Position numbers and translations under genes: made by a program
Part shown: piece by piece, positions 36,155-48,400 of the stretch
Position numbering within the stretch: position 1 is the stretch's first letter
Layout: the number at the start of each line of letters is the position of its first letter
Assembly: GCA_950295325.1 (NCBI GenBank)
Contig: OX485805.1
Span: forward strand, 30,119,501-30,183,500
DNA: 64,000 nt
Direction: 5' to 3'
From: Polytrichum commune
Taxonomy: Eukaryota; Streptophyta; Polytrichopsida; Polytrichales; Polytrichaceae
Notes under the pieces: generated by a model
Databases searched by the model: none
What the model was told of the DNA's origin: nothing
The model's input: the letters and a program-made list of their open reading frames with translations, nothing else

Positions 36155-37825
36155 TTAGGATAACCCTTCACGTTGTAACCCTTCACATTGTGAATGCTTG
36201 TTACAAGACTTGAATGGGACTATAGTTGAATGTGTTTGTGAACATGCTTAAAGTATTTCTTTCTTTCTTTTTTATATTTAGTTTTCTTGTATGTGAAAGC
36301 AATTTTTTTTAAGTAGGTAATTGTGCAACATCCTTGTCTTGTCACAACTGATTATATTTCTTGTTTTGTTTTATCCGTGCTTACAACTTCTCTATTTCAG
36401 CTTGTATATATATTTTTATCTCCATGTTTATTGGTAACCCTTTAACTAGTATCCAAGTGCTATTGGTTGCGTTTTGAATGGTACTTCGAATGATATGGAA
36501 TATTTGTTGCTCACGTCATCGGTTTCGCAATGCTATAGTATTTGTGTGCAAAAAATTAGCCTCTTTAAATAATTACAAATAAACATAGGGTGTTAAAAAA
36601 TACGTCAAAATAACTTTTATCTACAAATAAGGAGGGGGAAATTTATTGAGAGGTGCATAAATATCCCCCCATTAAATACCCCATTATTACACGTGATTAT
36701 GAAACGTAAGGGGGCGTGATCGCCCTGAGCACTCACAATTTACTTTTGAATCAAGGAAGACTAAGAAGATGTAACCTACACATTCTTCGGAAGTGCCCAA
36801 GAACTCCCCAAATCTCTCCCTAAAAACTTTCATCAAAGATCACTTCAAGTGCCGGATTTTTGATGCTCACTAAGGTAATGCAAACACATTCACATGCATT
36901 CGATCTGCACATTAACTAGCTATTATTTGTCAATCTCCAAAATGGAGAAACATGCAACACCAAAGTCAAGGCAACATGACACATACATAAGAGCTAACCG
37001 CAAGACCACTGAAAAAAAAACCAAGTTGTGCCAAATTCATTGACTCCACATGCCTATAGAGACACAAAGAATTATCAAGTGTTTAAGTTGGTCCAACAAT
37101 GGAAACCAACACCAACATGTGTCACATAAACATCGCCTCAAGTGCCTCCACAAACTTTGTGTTATAGACCCACATACTTTTACACCAACATTGCGCAAAA
37201 CTACAATAAATTTATGTTGTTTGACACCACAACAATCACTACACCTCAAATTTGTAACAACTCTAGTTTTGTCATAACCAACATCTCTTAAAATTAACCC
37301 GTCTTACATTAACCATATTACACTCTAAACTTCATAGTATCACACTATGGCAAGCAAAGTGCACGTGATATTACGGAGTTTTGTAGTGTTAACATGGATG
37401 CATGATAGTAGATAATTAGTGTAGCATGTGACATTATGGAATAACACAAGGTGCAACATTGTAATGTTGAAATTGACGCTCACGTTTGGCCAAGTTAGGT
37501 GGTTAAAGGTTTGAATATCAAGATTTGAAGAAACAAGATGCACATGCATCACCAATGAGAAGCAATCAACAACACTTCCATTACTATGAGTGTGGATGAA
37601 ATCTAGTATGTACTAGAGAAAATTTGTCTTGTTTGCGACAAATGGTACCTTTGGTGCGGATCACATGACGATGTACTAATACTGATCCTCTTGATCGAGA
37701 TAAGAATGCAAGATGGAGAGTGTTGCGGGAAAGCACTTAGTGCTTAAATTATCATACACAAAGAGTGGTGTCGGACTATTAAAATTTGGCTTTCTAACAT
37801 GTCCTACTAGGATGGCTGGGGGCTG

Positions 37826-37908
37826 GGGCGAACCAACCCGTACACTGGTTCCTTGGAGGCAAGGGTTTAGGCATCCAACAAGGAACGAGCGTATGGGTTG
37901 GTTCGCCC
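37826..37908. ncRNA. 83-bp hairpin, microRNA-precursor-like
   Basis: Two 30-base arms (37826-37855 and 37879-37908) pair without gaps at 27 of 30 positions, and one of the three remaining positions is a G-U wobble if the plus strand is transcribed. The loop is 23 bases. The 5' arm starts GGGCGAACCAACCCG and the 3' arm ends GGGTTGGTTCGCCC. Size, pairing and loop fit a plant microRNA precursor. A short foldback transposon remnant is the main alternative, and no mature sequence is recognised. Confidence 0.35.
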
Positions 37909-38734
37909 AAATCGATGAGTGGGCCAAGATAACCTTGCATAGGTCAATCCGGGATTTAGGATGATGGATCCCATGTGCATACCATGTTTTAAATCCTAAA
38001 ACCCTCTCAAAGTTTGAGAGTTGGAAAGAAGAGGTCCCAAAATTTACACCCAAGTTTCAAAATAGGCTCCAATATATGACGAGCTAAGGAGCTCATAATA
38101 GAAAGTTTTCTCAAAGAAGGATCAAATCCATTGTTTCGTCCATCTTTGAGAGACTTTTACGGATAACTTTAATGAAACCTCCCCTCCACATTCAAGATAG
38201 TTTTCCTTCAAAGAATTGCCTCCTTAGTTATGGTAGAAATCTGCCCATGAGTCAAACAAAGGCTAGTCAATTTGGGTAGGCTTTCCAATAGGATTTCTCA
38301 AGTTCATAGAGCAAAGGATAAAGGTGGGAGGCGGTGCATGGACCCACAAAGCCTGACTTGATAAGGTCGTATCCAAGTTGGTCACGAGAAGTTTGCTTTT
38401 TGGCTAAGCTTATTTCCCGTGTGATCAATAAAGCTCTACACAATGTACCTGAGTGCGGTCCCTGCATTCAAGGTACAAGTCCCAATTCCTCTTTTTGTTG
38501 TGAACCAACAATCCCAAGTGAAACTGGGCTTCACAACTAAAACTGAGTCAGGATTCCTCATTATGTCACACTTTGTGAAGATTGGACAAAATTCAACTAG
38601 GGTGCTGATGGTTATTGTCTCTTGATATAATTGATGCAAACAAAAGCCCATAAGCATGTCACTGGAATAACATAGTGCACAACTCATCCAGATTAACGTA
38701 AGCAGGTCTTCAATGGACACTTTTCTCTCTGCAC

Positions 38735-39015
38735 TCACTTCTTAAAGGATATGAAACGCACAAATTTCCTCATGATTCTTGGGGATCGTATTAATATCTT
38801 ATTTATCATCAAAGTGAGATCTATGAGTTACTGTATGATCATCTAGGTCCCTCCCAAGTATGTTCACTATTGTGTTTAGAACAGTTAACAAGTTTTGAGC
38901 ACATAGTTCAATCTCTTTTCAACATGTCTTTTTGGTATGTGTTCTCGATCCACACCCAACCATACATCACTCAAATATGGATGTTTGTTTAAGATCAGGC
39001 ACCAAATTATGCACA
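38735..39015 (+). mobile_element. MITE, TA-target family (truncated)
   Basis: Carries AAAGGATATGAAACGCAC, TATTAATATCTTATTTATC, AACATGTCTTTTTGGTATG and ACTCAAATATGGATGTTTG in the usual order. The terminal AGGTAGA is missing. Confidence 0.6.
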
Positions 39016-40476
39016 TCTTTCTTAAATTATTGAGACAAGTCTTACTCATCTTCATGTCATTTCAACTGTTGCCAGTGGCACAAGACCCACAGCTGAATTA
39101 TCTTCATGTTGATTGCAATCTTCATTCCTCCATGCATCCTCATGTGTGCACATCACGGCTCAGGAAGAACCGGCAGTTAGTTAAAGATGAGCCAGTTGAG
39201 TTTGAGAAATAACCGGTTGAAGTTTGAGACTTCAGGAGGATAACCGATCACTTTAGAGGAATCTATAGAATATACCTCAAAAGTATAAAGCAAAACCGGA
39301 AAATGTCAACATGTAACTGGTTGAATTTAGAATCACTAGGATCTTGACCAACTATGCCCAAAAACTTCCCGGGCACTGGTGCACATCATGTGAATATCAG
39401 GATATTTGTTATGCTTTCTGGTTTGTTTCCAAGGGCTTGACTTGCAAAGGTGATTTTAAAAGCATTAGACATTCATTTGATTGCATCCATGTCCCAGGGT
39501 ATTGTAACTTTGAGTTCGTCTATTTTGCACAAGTTTCATCTGCAAAGCTTTCACCAGCCAGATGATTTATTATGTTATTCTACACATTCATGAGAAGGTG
39601 GACAACTCCTTAATTTCCCACTTCAAGGAAGCTGTCTTTTTCTGCATAATTTACCATTGCATTAAACTCTCAAACTGACAATTCTTGGTGCATGTTTTGG
39701 ATCTAGATTGCTAGGTTACCAAATGCACAAGTACAATGAAGGGGCTATAATGAGGCTGTAATAGCACTATGGTCACAAAGAAGGTTTTCAAACCTAAACC
39801 TGATAACAAGCATGACTTATGAATATAGTTGGCACATCAATCCATGTACTCAATAAAATTGTCAGTGCAAAAAAGCATCTGCATAAAACGAAGCACAACT
39901 TTCAGATGCTTACCTCCTCAACATTCCCCACTCCCTGAGGGTTATCCTTTTCATTGACCAGTTGAACACTTTCCTTGAAACATACATACAGCAGAAATCA
40001 ATGGGATACAAATGTATAATGCATGGTGCAGACCAAGCATATTGCTGCAGAGGATGCAGACATGACATGGGAAGGGACAAGGAGAAGGCTACCAAAACAG
40101 GATCAGTGCATTCTGCCCATAACAAAGAGCATTGAATCACCAAATGTGACAAAAGTGTGCAAACATTTCGAAATCTAAATTTTTTACTAAAACTCAGCAA
40201 GTTGAACTGGATTCCCTGAAGGCCCACTTTGGCCATCACGTTGGGACACTGACAGATATCTTAGTGAGCACATGGCTTGGAAATACAAAACCCTGGCATG
40301 CTGGCCCCCTACCACTAATTCAATCTCACCATCACAAGTCCCAATCAAACCTTGACCAATGTCCACATTAACCACCTACTACCAATCACCCAACTGCAAG
40401 ATTAAATGATGAATCAGATTGCCCTTCTACGCTATAACTACACCCACTCACCCCTGAAAATGACAAACCCTACGTG

Positions 40477-41788
40477 TTACAGGTGCTCAATGGAACGTGA
40501 GCGCCTTTCATGTGTCCGTGACCTTTCGACAGCCCTTTCAGATCCTTTTTCTAGTTTTTCTGCATGAGACTTGCCATCAGCATCTTTCCCACTTTTCTCA
40601 TGTGGCCGACGGTGATGACGGCTGTGGTGATGATGTTCTTTCTTGTGCTTTTTAATTCGAGCCCGTCCTTCATCAGAGACATCATAGCTGTCCCGCCCAC
40701 TAGAGCACTCTCCTTCCTCCTTGCGCCAAGCAGAAAGCTTCAGAGGCTGGATATCATCTGTATCTGTGGACAATAATTACAATGTATAAGTGAATGATTA
40801 CATATCCAAAAACGTTACACTTAATGAACCCTCAATTACTCAGGCCTTGGCTCACTCAAATCTATATTCTCAGCTTACAAGTATTCCATGCTTGCGCAAC
40901 AAATATAATTGAGAATTATCTTCACTTTCTATGGCAATTGGCATACCAAGTAATCACAAATACTAGAACCAAGAAAAGAAAATACACAACCAAAATTTGA
41001 GAACAAGTTTCACAACATTTTGATTTCAAACCCATACAGAGATGGATAATAACTGCAATTCACCTCGAGTCGTCAAATGTGAAAAATGAACAAGTGCAAA
41101 AAGTGATGAACCTTTACACTAGTTTGGTAGTGGATGTGGGATGCACAAGGTCATATGGTGACCTTTAGCTTCAAATAAAACTCAGAACAGTTCCTACTTG
41201 AAGTGAACACAGCACTCACAATGGAAAGGTACAAAAACAGGACTAGTGTGACACAAAATAACGCTCCACAGAAACACTACCACTCTCATATTTTAAAATG
41301 AACATAGCAAATTGGCACACAAACCTCAATCAGGTTGAAGTGTAGAGCCAACTTACAATCCAAAATAGCTTATGACAATGAAATATAAGAACCAGGCCAA
41401 TTAGCAAACCTGATTGATCCTTGTGGTGCTTGCGATTTCGCTCCCGATGAGTGCGCCTCTCTCGACTATCATCAGAGCCACTTTCATCGTTATCCTCTTC
41501 TGATTCAGATCCAGACCCCCGTCGATGCTTTTTTGAGTGTTTGCTCCGCTTGTGCTTCCGGTGTTTTCTCCTTTTCTTTTTCTCCTCAGCATCTTGGTCA
41601 GAGTCAGAATCAGAACTCCGATGCCTTCTGTGCTTTTTGTGAGATTTGTCCTCCTTCACATTGGTATCAACCAATCCCTTGGCTGAAGCCTCCAGCCTCT
41701 GTTCCCATTTCAAGGGGGCTTCCTTCTTCTCAAGAGCTTTCCTCTTCCTTTCCTCAACCAGCTTGAGAAACTGCTTCTGGCTGTCCAT
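40477..41788 (-). CDS. FAM133-like Lys/Ser/His-rich protein, 2 coding exons
   Basis: Probably a nuclear protein connected with RNA processing; the exact role is not known to me. Exons on the minus strand are 41410-41788 and 40477-40763, giving 221 aa, with GT-AG and matching phase. The N-terminus MDSQKQFLKLVEERKRKALE followed by APLKWEQRLEASAKG is the recognisable block. It is followed by alternating basic and acidic low-complexity sequence (SSDSDSDQDAEEKKKRRKHRK, HSKKHRRGSGSESEED) and, in exon 2, a conserved-looking segment DIQPLKLSAWRKEEGECSSG and a His-rich tract. An open frame extends 11 codons upstream of the chosen Met, which I read as leader. Lys/Arg clusters act as likely nuclear signals. 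The name rests on the N-terminal block and composition only. Confidence 0.75.
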
Positions 41789-43099
41789 AAAGTTGATGGA
41801 ACAATAACCCCTTGTGACCAAACCACATCAAAACTACCTGCATTATTGATGTCGGTAGCAGATGCCGGAGAGTGCATCTCACAGCCGAAACACACCCATA
41901 TTAGTGTTTTGCTCCGTCAATTGAAATAAAATGCACAATACAACCAATATAATCCAGGTAGTATCCTATGCAACATCTTGGTGCACCAGTGACTAGTGTT
42001 GCCACGCACATCACATAATACTAGGTAGAGAATAGATCCACAAGAGAGGACAATGTCATGCACCATGGCCAATGCATTGATTGCAATGTGCAGCACAGAG
42101 TTTGAGATGGTTTCATTGCAGATGACTAACTTCTTGCTCAATGGCCAGCTGCATTTCAATGGGTTCAATTAACCCTGCATTTTCTACTCAGATATTTTAT
42201 CACTCTGGGTACAGAGACCCCACATAGTGTATGATACAGTTGTCCAAATTCAACTAAAATTTGAACAGTAAGTACTCAAACTCTACGCTGATGAGGAACA
42301 CAGACTTCCTTTGGCGTTCCTCTCCGCCAGGTTGGAAGAGAAAGCGACACAAGCGCGAGTAAGAAAGATAAAGATGCGACCAATGAGATCTCCAGATAAA
42401 GGGACACAACACTACGTCTTACTGGCTGTGTGCATCAATCAGTATGGACAACTTTACTTCCTATGGATATACATCGATTCCAAGCGACAGTACTAAAACC
42501 CCACAACATGGAGAACTCTACCAACAGAATTGGTGAAATATACTACCTAATAGGTTCACATACCACATAAACCATATGCTTGACTCACCCCAATTCTAAG
42601 ACCAAACCAAAACCCTACTCCAAGCCACACTACACAGCATTGAGATACCCTCAGAAAAGGTTCGAAGAACCTTATATCAAACGTGAAACCTATAATATCA
42701 ACTTGACTTGAAGAACCGGCACAACAAATCACGGAGAATCTCACACTGAAATTCAAGTAGTCTAACCACCTGATGCTCCTAAATTGTCGCCATTTCCAAA
42801 TCTTCACAACGTCGTAAACCCTGGATCTCAAGAAATCCAAAATTCTTCCAAAATCCCTTGTGAATTGCTAAAGGATATCCTATCAAATATCTCATGACAT
42901 CGGTTCCCAATGCTTCCATCTCAGGAAGCTCTGCAAAAATCGTTCAAGTACCATGTTGGCATGACATGATACTTGCAGTTCAACGAGGCAGACTACAATA
43001 AATCGAACTTCCCAACCAACTCACTGAAGAGTGAGCTGCAAAACCTTGTGATGAATCTAGGGGAGAATTTATTGACTGCCTGAACTGACGCTCTACTAG

Positions 43100-43640
43100 G
43101 AAACAAAAAGCCAAACCCTAGAGAGTCCATCATACCAACAGCAGAATCATATGCGAACAACCAAGACAGCAACCAAGGCCGATGGCATCAGCTCCCCAAA
43201 AAAGGGCGAAATCTCCCGCTCACTCCTCCACTACTTCCTTCCCAAACCCTAGAAATTTTAAATAAACAGCAAACAATAATAAAAACTTTAACCCAGGCAA
43301 GAAATGCGGCACTAAACCATAAGCCCTACCTCAAATCGCAGGTCCGAGGGTTCACCCCGCGCACCAGAGGCACCGTCGCGCAATTCCCACTGCCGCCCAC
43401 GAAGGAATCCTCGAAACTTTAAACCCTTGCTTCACGGGTGCGTCTCAATGAGCAGCGGGACGATGTGAAACACATCTGCGTGACATCATGGCCAGTGTGC
43501 CGGAGTTTCTAAATGCGCGGGAGTGAATTTGATGTGGTGCCGCGGAGGTTCGGCGGTGACGGATCGGAGGTGACCCCCCGGCGAACCGATGAGCTGTGCA
43601 TAAAAGTGACGAACGAGCTCGAGGCCGAAGCTTTCTTCCT
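43100..43640. promoter_or_regulatory. GC-rich upstream region of the FAM133-like gene
   Basis: The local GC content rises sharply at about 43330-43640, with several CpGs. AAACCCTAG telo-box-like motifs lie near 43112 and 43245. This is the likely promoter/5' UTR region on the minus strand, about 1.5 kb upstream of the ATG, implying a leader intron that I could not fix. Open frames on both strands here look like GC-driven artefacts. Confidence 0.35.
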
Positions 43641-44925
43641 CCCCACCACCCTTCGCCTCCTTGCGTGGATGGATTAGTGCGAATATTCGTTCGGTGGAAT
43701 ATGCTCGTTCGTTGGATGAATGTATGTGACACGTGGATGACACGAGGCATACATTTAGATATCATGTGATGAGTTGGCGGAGGAATTAGCCAAGGCCATA
43801 AGGTGAGAGATGGGAAAGGGTCTCATGACTTCCTTTGGATTTTCTCATCATTTAGTTTAGAATATAGTTTTGATGGTGTGGCATTTTCCACTTTCTTTTA
43901 TTTTGTAAATACTTTTGGGTGCCACTAAGTTGATTTTTGGGATGACTTGTACACATCTAAGATATAAATACCATAAACCATGAAAATAAGGTGATTCGCA
44001 TTGAAGATATGGTCTTAAAATCATGAGATCATTTTCCAAGAAAAAAGAGAAGGATTCATGAAGAATGCAAGTTGTTTCGTATTTTATTCCCTGTAGAAAA
44101 AAATCAAATCTACAATTTTTCAAAGTGGAAAGTTCGTCAAACCCCCTACTCGTTCCTTGGATTCTCCTTAAACCAAACACAGTATTGCTCATTTCCACAC
44201 AAGACATCACCTAAACCGGTTAACTCATGAGTACATTAAACTCTAATTGATGGTAGTCATACATGTCTAAATTTGGCTAAATTGACTATACACGCATACT
44301 AAGTTGCCAACCTCGCAATTATCGGTTTTAGAAATGGCACTTCACTATTCTGACGGAAGTCTACTGCACGGGTAGAGGGTAGTTCGCGGTTTATAGTGTT
44401 TCTACCTCATACTTCCTTCCCCACCACCCTTCATCTCTTGGCATTGATGGACGGGTTAAATTATTCATTCATTCGAATATGCTCTCATTTGTTATATTAA
44501 TATTTTGACACAAGGCACACATAATAGGTATTGTTGTTTGCTCCTTGTCGTGGATTAGGAATTTTTTGCACCTTCAAGAGGAATTATTATCATATATAGT
44601 TGGGAGATGAGGAAAAGTCTCTTGTCTTCCTTTGGATTCTTCTTATCAATTAAAATAACTTTTGGATGACGTGGCGCTTTTCAACTTTCCTTATTACGAA
44701 TACATCTAACTACCACCTAAGCTAATTTGTGAGACGACATGTACGTGTCTGTGTATATTCTTCCCCGTTGCACTTCATCTCCTTCATCTTGCATGAATGG
44801 ATGAGTCGGAATATTTGCTTGTTAGAGAATCCTCATTCATAAGATGAATTTTTGTGACACTTGGATGACATGCTTGCATACAAAATAAATATCATTGTTT
44901 GCTCCTTTTGATGAACTAGTAGAGA
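43640..44925 (+). repeat. tandemly repeated block, three diverged copies
   Basis: Blocks starting near 43640, 44420 and 44760 share TTCC-CACCACCCTTC-CTC, GATGGATGRRT, GGAATAT, ATATGCTC, TTGTGACAC-TGGATGACA and TTTGCTCCTT. A second shared piece (GGTGTGGC-TTTTCCACTTTC, then GACTTGTACACATCT near 43875-43955) recurs at about 44670-44755. The first copy runs into the GC-rich upstream region of the FAM133-like gene. Confidence 0.5.
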
Positions 44926-45137
44926 AAAGTTGTGCGTCATCCAATGTCGGTGAGCTCTTCCGACCTCTCCCCAAGTTTAGGAGCGTCTTCCGAAATTTAC
45001 GAGCTTTTTGCTAGATGGATTTGAAAATGAATGTTGCTCGATTCCTTTGCCATATCATTTGTCTTTGTATGGGGATGTGAGACTTCAAACTCAAGTGATA
45101 CACCGTTTATGGTATTCAATGCCACTTACTATGATTT

Positions 45138-45332
45138 TTTATTTTATTTTTGGAGATAGATGGTCGACAGGCGAGCGCCAAAACACAAGAGGTAGTTGAC
45201 CGACCACCTGGCAAGTTTTCCGTCAAGTAGAGAGGAGATTTCACAACTAGGAGTCGAACCGCCAACCTCTTCCTTGATATTTGGGTATCTCTCCACCATC
45301 ATCCGGTAGTTTAGGGTCGTCTCGAACCATCT
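45138..45332 (-). mobile_element. tRNA-derived SINE-like insertion
   Basis: About 195 bp. On the minus strand it contains a perfect pol III B-box GGTTCGACTCC (45250-45260) about 72 bases from its 5' end, and an A-rich 3' tail (T-rich on plus, 45138-45150). It is flanked by near-identical 13-base direct repeats CTTACTATGATTT (45125-45137) and CTTACTGTGATTT (45333-45345). A convincing A-box is not clear. Confidence 0.55.
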
Positions 45333-45345
45333 CTTACTGTGATTT

Positions 45346-47380
45346 GGAATTACAATGTTGTAAAATCTTATTGTTAATCTCATTTCTTACCATCAAAGTT
45401 CACATGGGTTCATTAGATATTGTTGAACATATATGGCTTTACGCGGCAAAACATACATCCTCGATAAATAAAGAGTTATAGAATTGTGTAGTTCCAACTA
45501 TTAAGGGACACTAACTACCATAAAAGCATAGCATTCTTGGCACTTTTTTTTATCTACATTTGATAGATTGTTGTGGACATGTTACCAACAAGAAAACGGT
45601 AGAACCGTGAGGCTCTGTTCTTTATTATGAAAGACTACAATTGTAGTTGTCCACTTTGCTCATGCCAATTTATGGCTATTCAATATACCAAACCTTTCTT
45701 GGATTTTGTGCACCTTCTTCTCAAATACGGGTCAAGGATTGAAGCTACTCATTTATCACCCCAAATTTTAAAAATAAATAATCAAGAACTACCGAAATAA
45801 CTATAGTTAACTAGATTTCTTTCAATGCATTTTAGGGAGCACTTATATATAAACTATAATTAACATCCACATTAAATAAAGTGGACCAAAAATAACAAGA
45901 ACAAGTAATGTTCAAGTGTGAACACAAAGTGGTTAGGAAATTTTGCTCTTGAAACGAAGAAGTTGATGCATAGTCTCTGTCCTACAGACAGAGCCAACAA
46001 AAGTTCAAAGGTTGTTTGGACATAGTAGAACATAAATGACTTTGCTTGGAAAAAACTTACGTTCAATCAAAATTTACAGCATTGTGTATCTCTAGATAGT
46101 AAGTGACCCTGGGCACGATAAACAATGTAGCAATCTTGGCATTATATTCTTATCTACGTCAAATAACACAACGTGGTAAGTATTCCGGACTTTTAGTTCA
46201 TGGGCCCTTCCCACATGTCTTGGAACCCACTTTGCAAAGTCCCACTTAGAGGTGAAGGTCTCAACTTCATGGGCTCTAAAATTTGATAAAAATGGAGAAG
46301 AATGCAATGCTCAAGCCTTCACATTCCAATTTCAGGCATTTCCAACATCAGTGTTGAAAATATGTATTATGTAGAAACTATAGTATTTTTTCCTAAAATT
46401 GAATTATACGGATGTGCATTAGACTACCATATATTAATGCTTTGAGAAGTTTAAGTCAATCAGACCACATTAATTTTGCTAAGTCTGATTGACATGTGAA
46501 CAAGGTCTTCATCCGGGAGGCAGCTAGAGAAAACCTTCTAAAAAATTGTCTCATGACCATTTTGGTCATAGTTGTGCTTGAAAAACATATCCGCCAAAAA
46601 AATACCTATTTGAAGCAAGACCTATCCATTTGAAGTTGAGAGTCACATTCTAGAACAAATATGTGTATAAGGGTCAATTGCTTGATTATTATAATGAAAA
46701 AGGTATTAGGAACTTAGCCTTGGAGTTGGGTCAACCACTTTTGATCGACCAAGCTACAAGGCAAAGTCCCAACTACTTAGCACCATATATTGTTGCCATG
46801 TACGATTTTGGGGCATGGTGTTACTTGTAAGAAATGAGTTTTGTAGGGCATTTTGCCACAGGACTTTCGTCTCTACCAATCACATTGCTTGAAATAAACG
46901 TGACTTAAGAAATGTGACATGGTGTAAAGTGGTCATCAATCTAGGTGAATGTATACGTAGTGTAGGAACAATACAAGCATGTGAGTTATTATGTTTACCA
47001 TAGTTAGAGATATATGGACCTTAGTCCCCCACGAGCCACATGACGACCCACCATGGAGCTACCTATTGACTTAGTTACAAAATCAACACCCTATCCACCT
47101 ACATACATGTGTATCATATTAACACACACCCAACTTAGATATTAGGGTCATTTTGCACACATGACCAAGGACCGTGAAAAAAATTTGATTTAGAATTCCT
47201 CTTGGTCAGAGGTCCAAACCAAGGGCCATGACCATGAGAAATCTACGTCATTTTTATGGTTGCCTTGGTCATGGGACATAATGCAAAGAGGACTTAGACC
47301 ACATGAAAAGAGCTAGGTCTATTATAAATAGCATTGTTTTACATTGAGAACGGAAAACTCTTATTATGATATAATAAAAG
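45346..47380. other. no gene recognised; diverged direct repeats
   Basis: No exon was recognised. The text near 45415-45550 (GAACATA...ATGGCTTTACG, then ATTGTGTA, then CATTCTTGGCA) recurs loosely near 46020-46145 (GAACATAAATGACTTTGC, ATTGTGTATC, AATCTTGGCA), which suggests an old transposon pair. Confidence 0.3.
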
Positions 47381-47389
47381 ACCCAATCC

Positions 47390-47684
47390 AACAGCCACCT
47401 AGCCCACACATCCCCATTACGGCACTCTGTAATTGACAACATCCAACACCCCACAAACAACCTCGTACAACACCTAAAATCTTGAACAATACAAGAAACA
47501 AACCGCCACATACATTATCCCAAAATACATGTACGTTGCCAAATGGAACAACATAACCACAACTCTTTCCAACCAGTTTTGAGCAACCTCACACAACACT
47601 AACATGCGAGTTACACAAACCTTCAAATTTAGGCACCCCAATACATGAGCAATGCATACCAAAAACAAAAACAAAAAAACACAT

Positions 47685-47728
<44 letters not shown>

Positions 47729-48400
47729 TCCTTGATTGAGATAAACAACGCACCGTGACATGTCAACTAAGGCACCTCAACAAAATAGACTTATGGGTGC
47801 ACAACCATACACAAAAACATGAGAATATACCCCCACAACTGAACAATGTGGTTGGTATAGAAGTTCATACCATTCCATAACAACCCCAAAGACCTCACAT
47901 TAATGAACACCAACACCCACATGGGCCCAACACCAAACAACTCCATCCTGACATGGCAATACACATATAGGTGCACCACCATATCCACGTGTAATACACA
48001 ACTAAAACTAGACATTTTGATTGTCAGCCCCCAATCCCCACCTCAAAAATCACACCAACACCCCAGATCACCAATGCAATCAAGTTCATTGAATTTTAGG
48101 ATGCCATACAAGCTATCATAAATATCATGAATACCATGAACATTGGGAAAATATCATGAATGCTATACAAGCTTAAAAAAACAAGTACAAACCATGATCG
48201 ACACACTTGAGAGTGAGGATTAGCTCATCCAACTAAGGACCAAGAGTTACACATTAAAACTAGTATAGTTACCATCATCATTGCCAAAATCTAAGGTGGC
48301 ATCCACACCAATTCAATAGACACCTCCACAACCAACTTCATAGCCCCCTTACAATATATACATACATGCATGAGACTAATACCTCATCATGTTAATGCTA
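47390..48400 (+). pseudogene. LINE-like element, 3' fragment (copy D)
   Basis: A weak but ordered match on the plus strand to the end of copies A and B: a KLDILIV segment near 48010, AIKFIEF immediately followed by TAG near 48075-48092, and TIIIAKI-stop-GGIHTNSI near 48270-48325. Frames are broken throughout. The C/A-rich plus strand matches the sense strand of the other copies. A CA dinucleotide tract interrupts it at about 47685-47725. Confidence 0.4.
47685..47725. repeat. CA dinucleotide microsatellite
   Basis: An uninterrupted run of about 20 CA units. It is likely length-variable between individuals. Confidence 0.9.

Noticed and set aside
37676-38053. Overlapping open frames on both strands around the 83-bp hairpin
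   Set aside because: Both cover the inverted repeat and none has domain features; the hairpin explains the symmetrical open frames.
43445-43765. 106-aa minus-strand and overlapping GC-rich open frames
   Set aside because: They lie in the GC-rich upstream region of the FAM133-like gene. Frames overlap with no conserved motif, so they are more likely leader or promoter sequence.
47685-47725. Possible CRISPR-like or regulatory role of the CA tract
   Set aside because: A plain dinucleotide microsatellite with no spacers.
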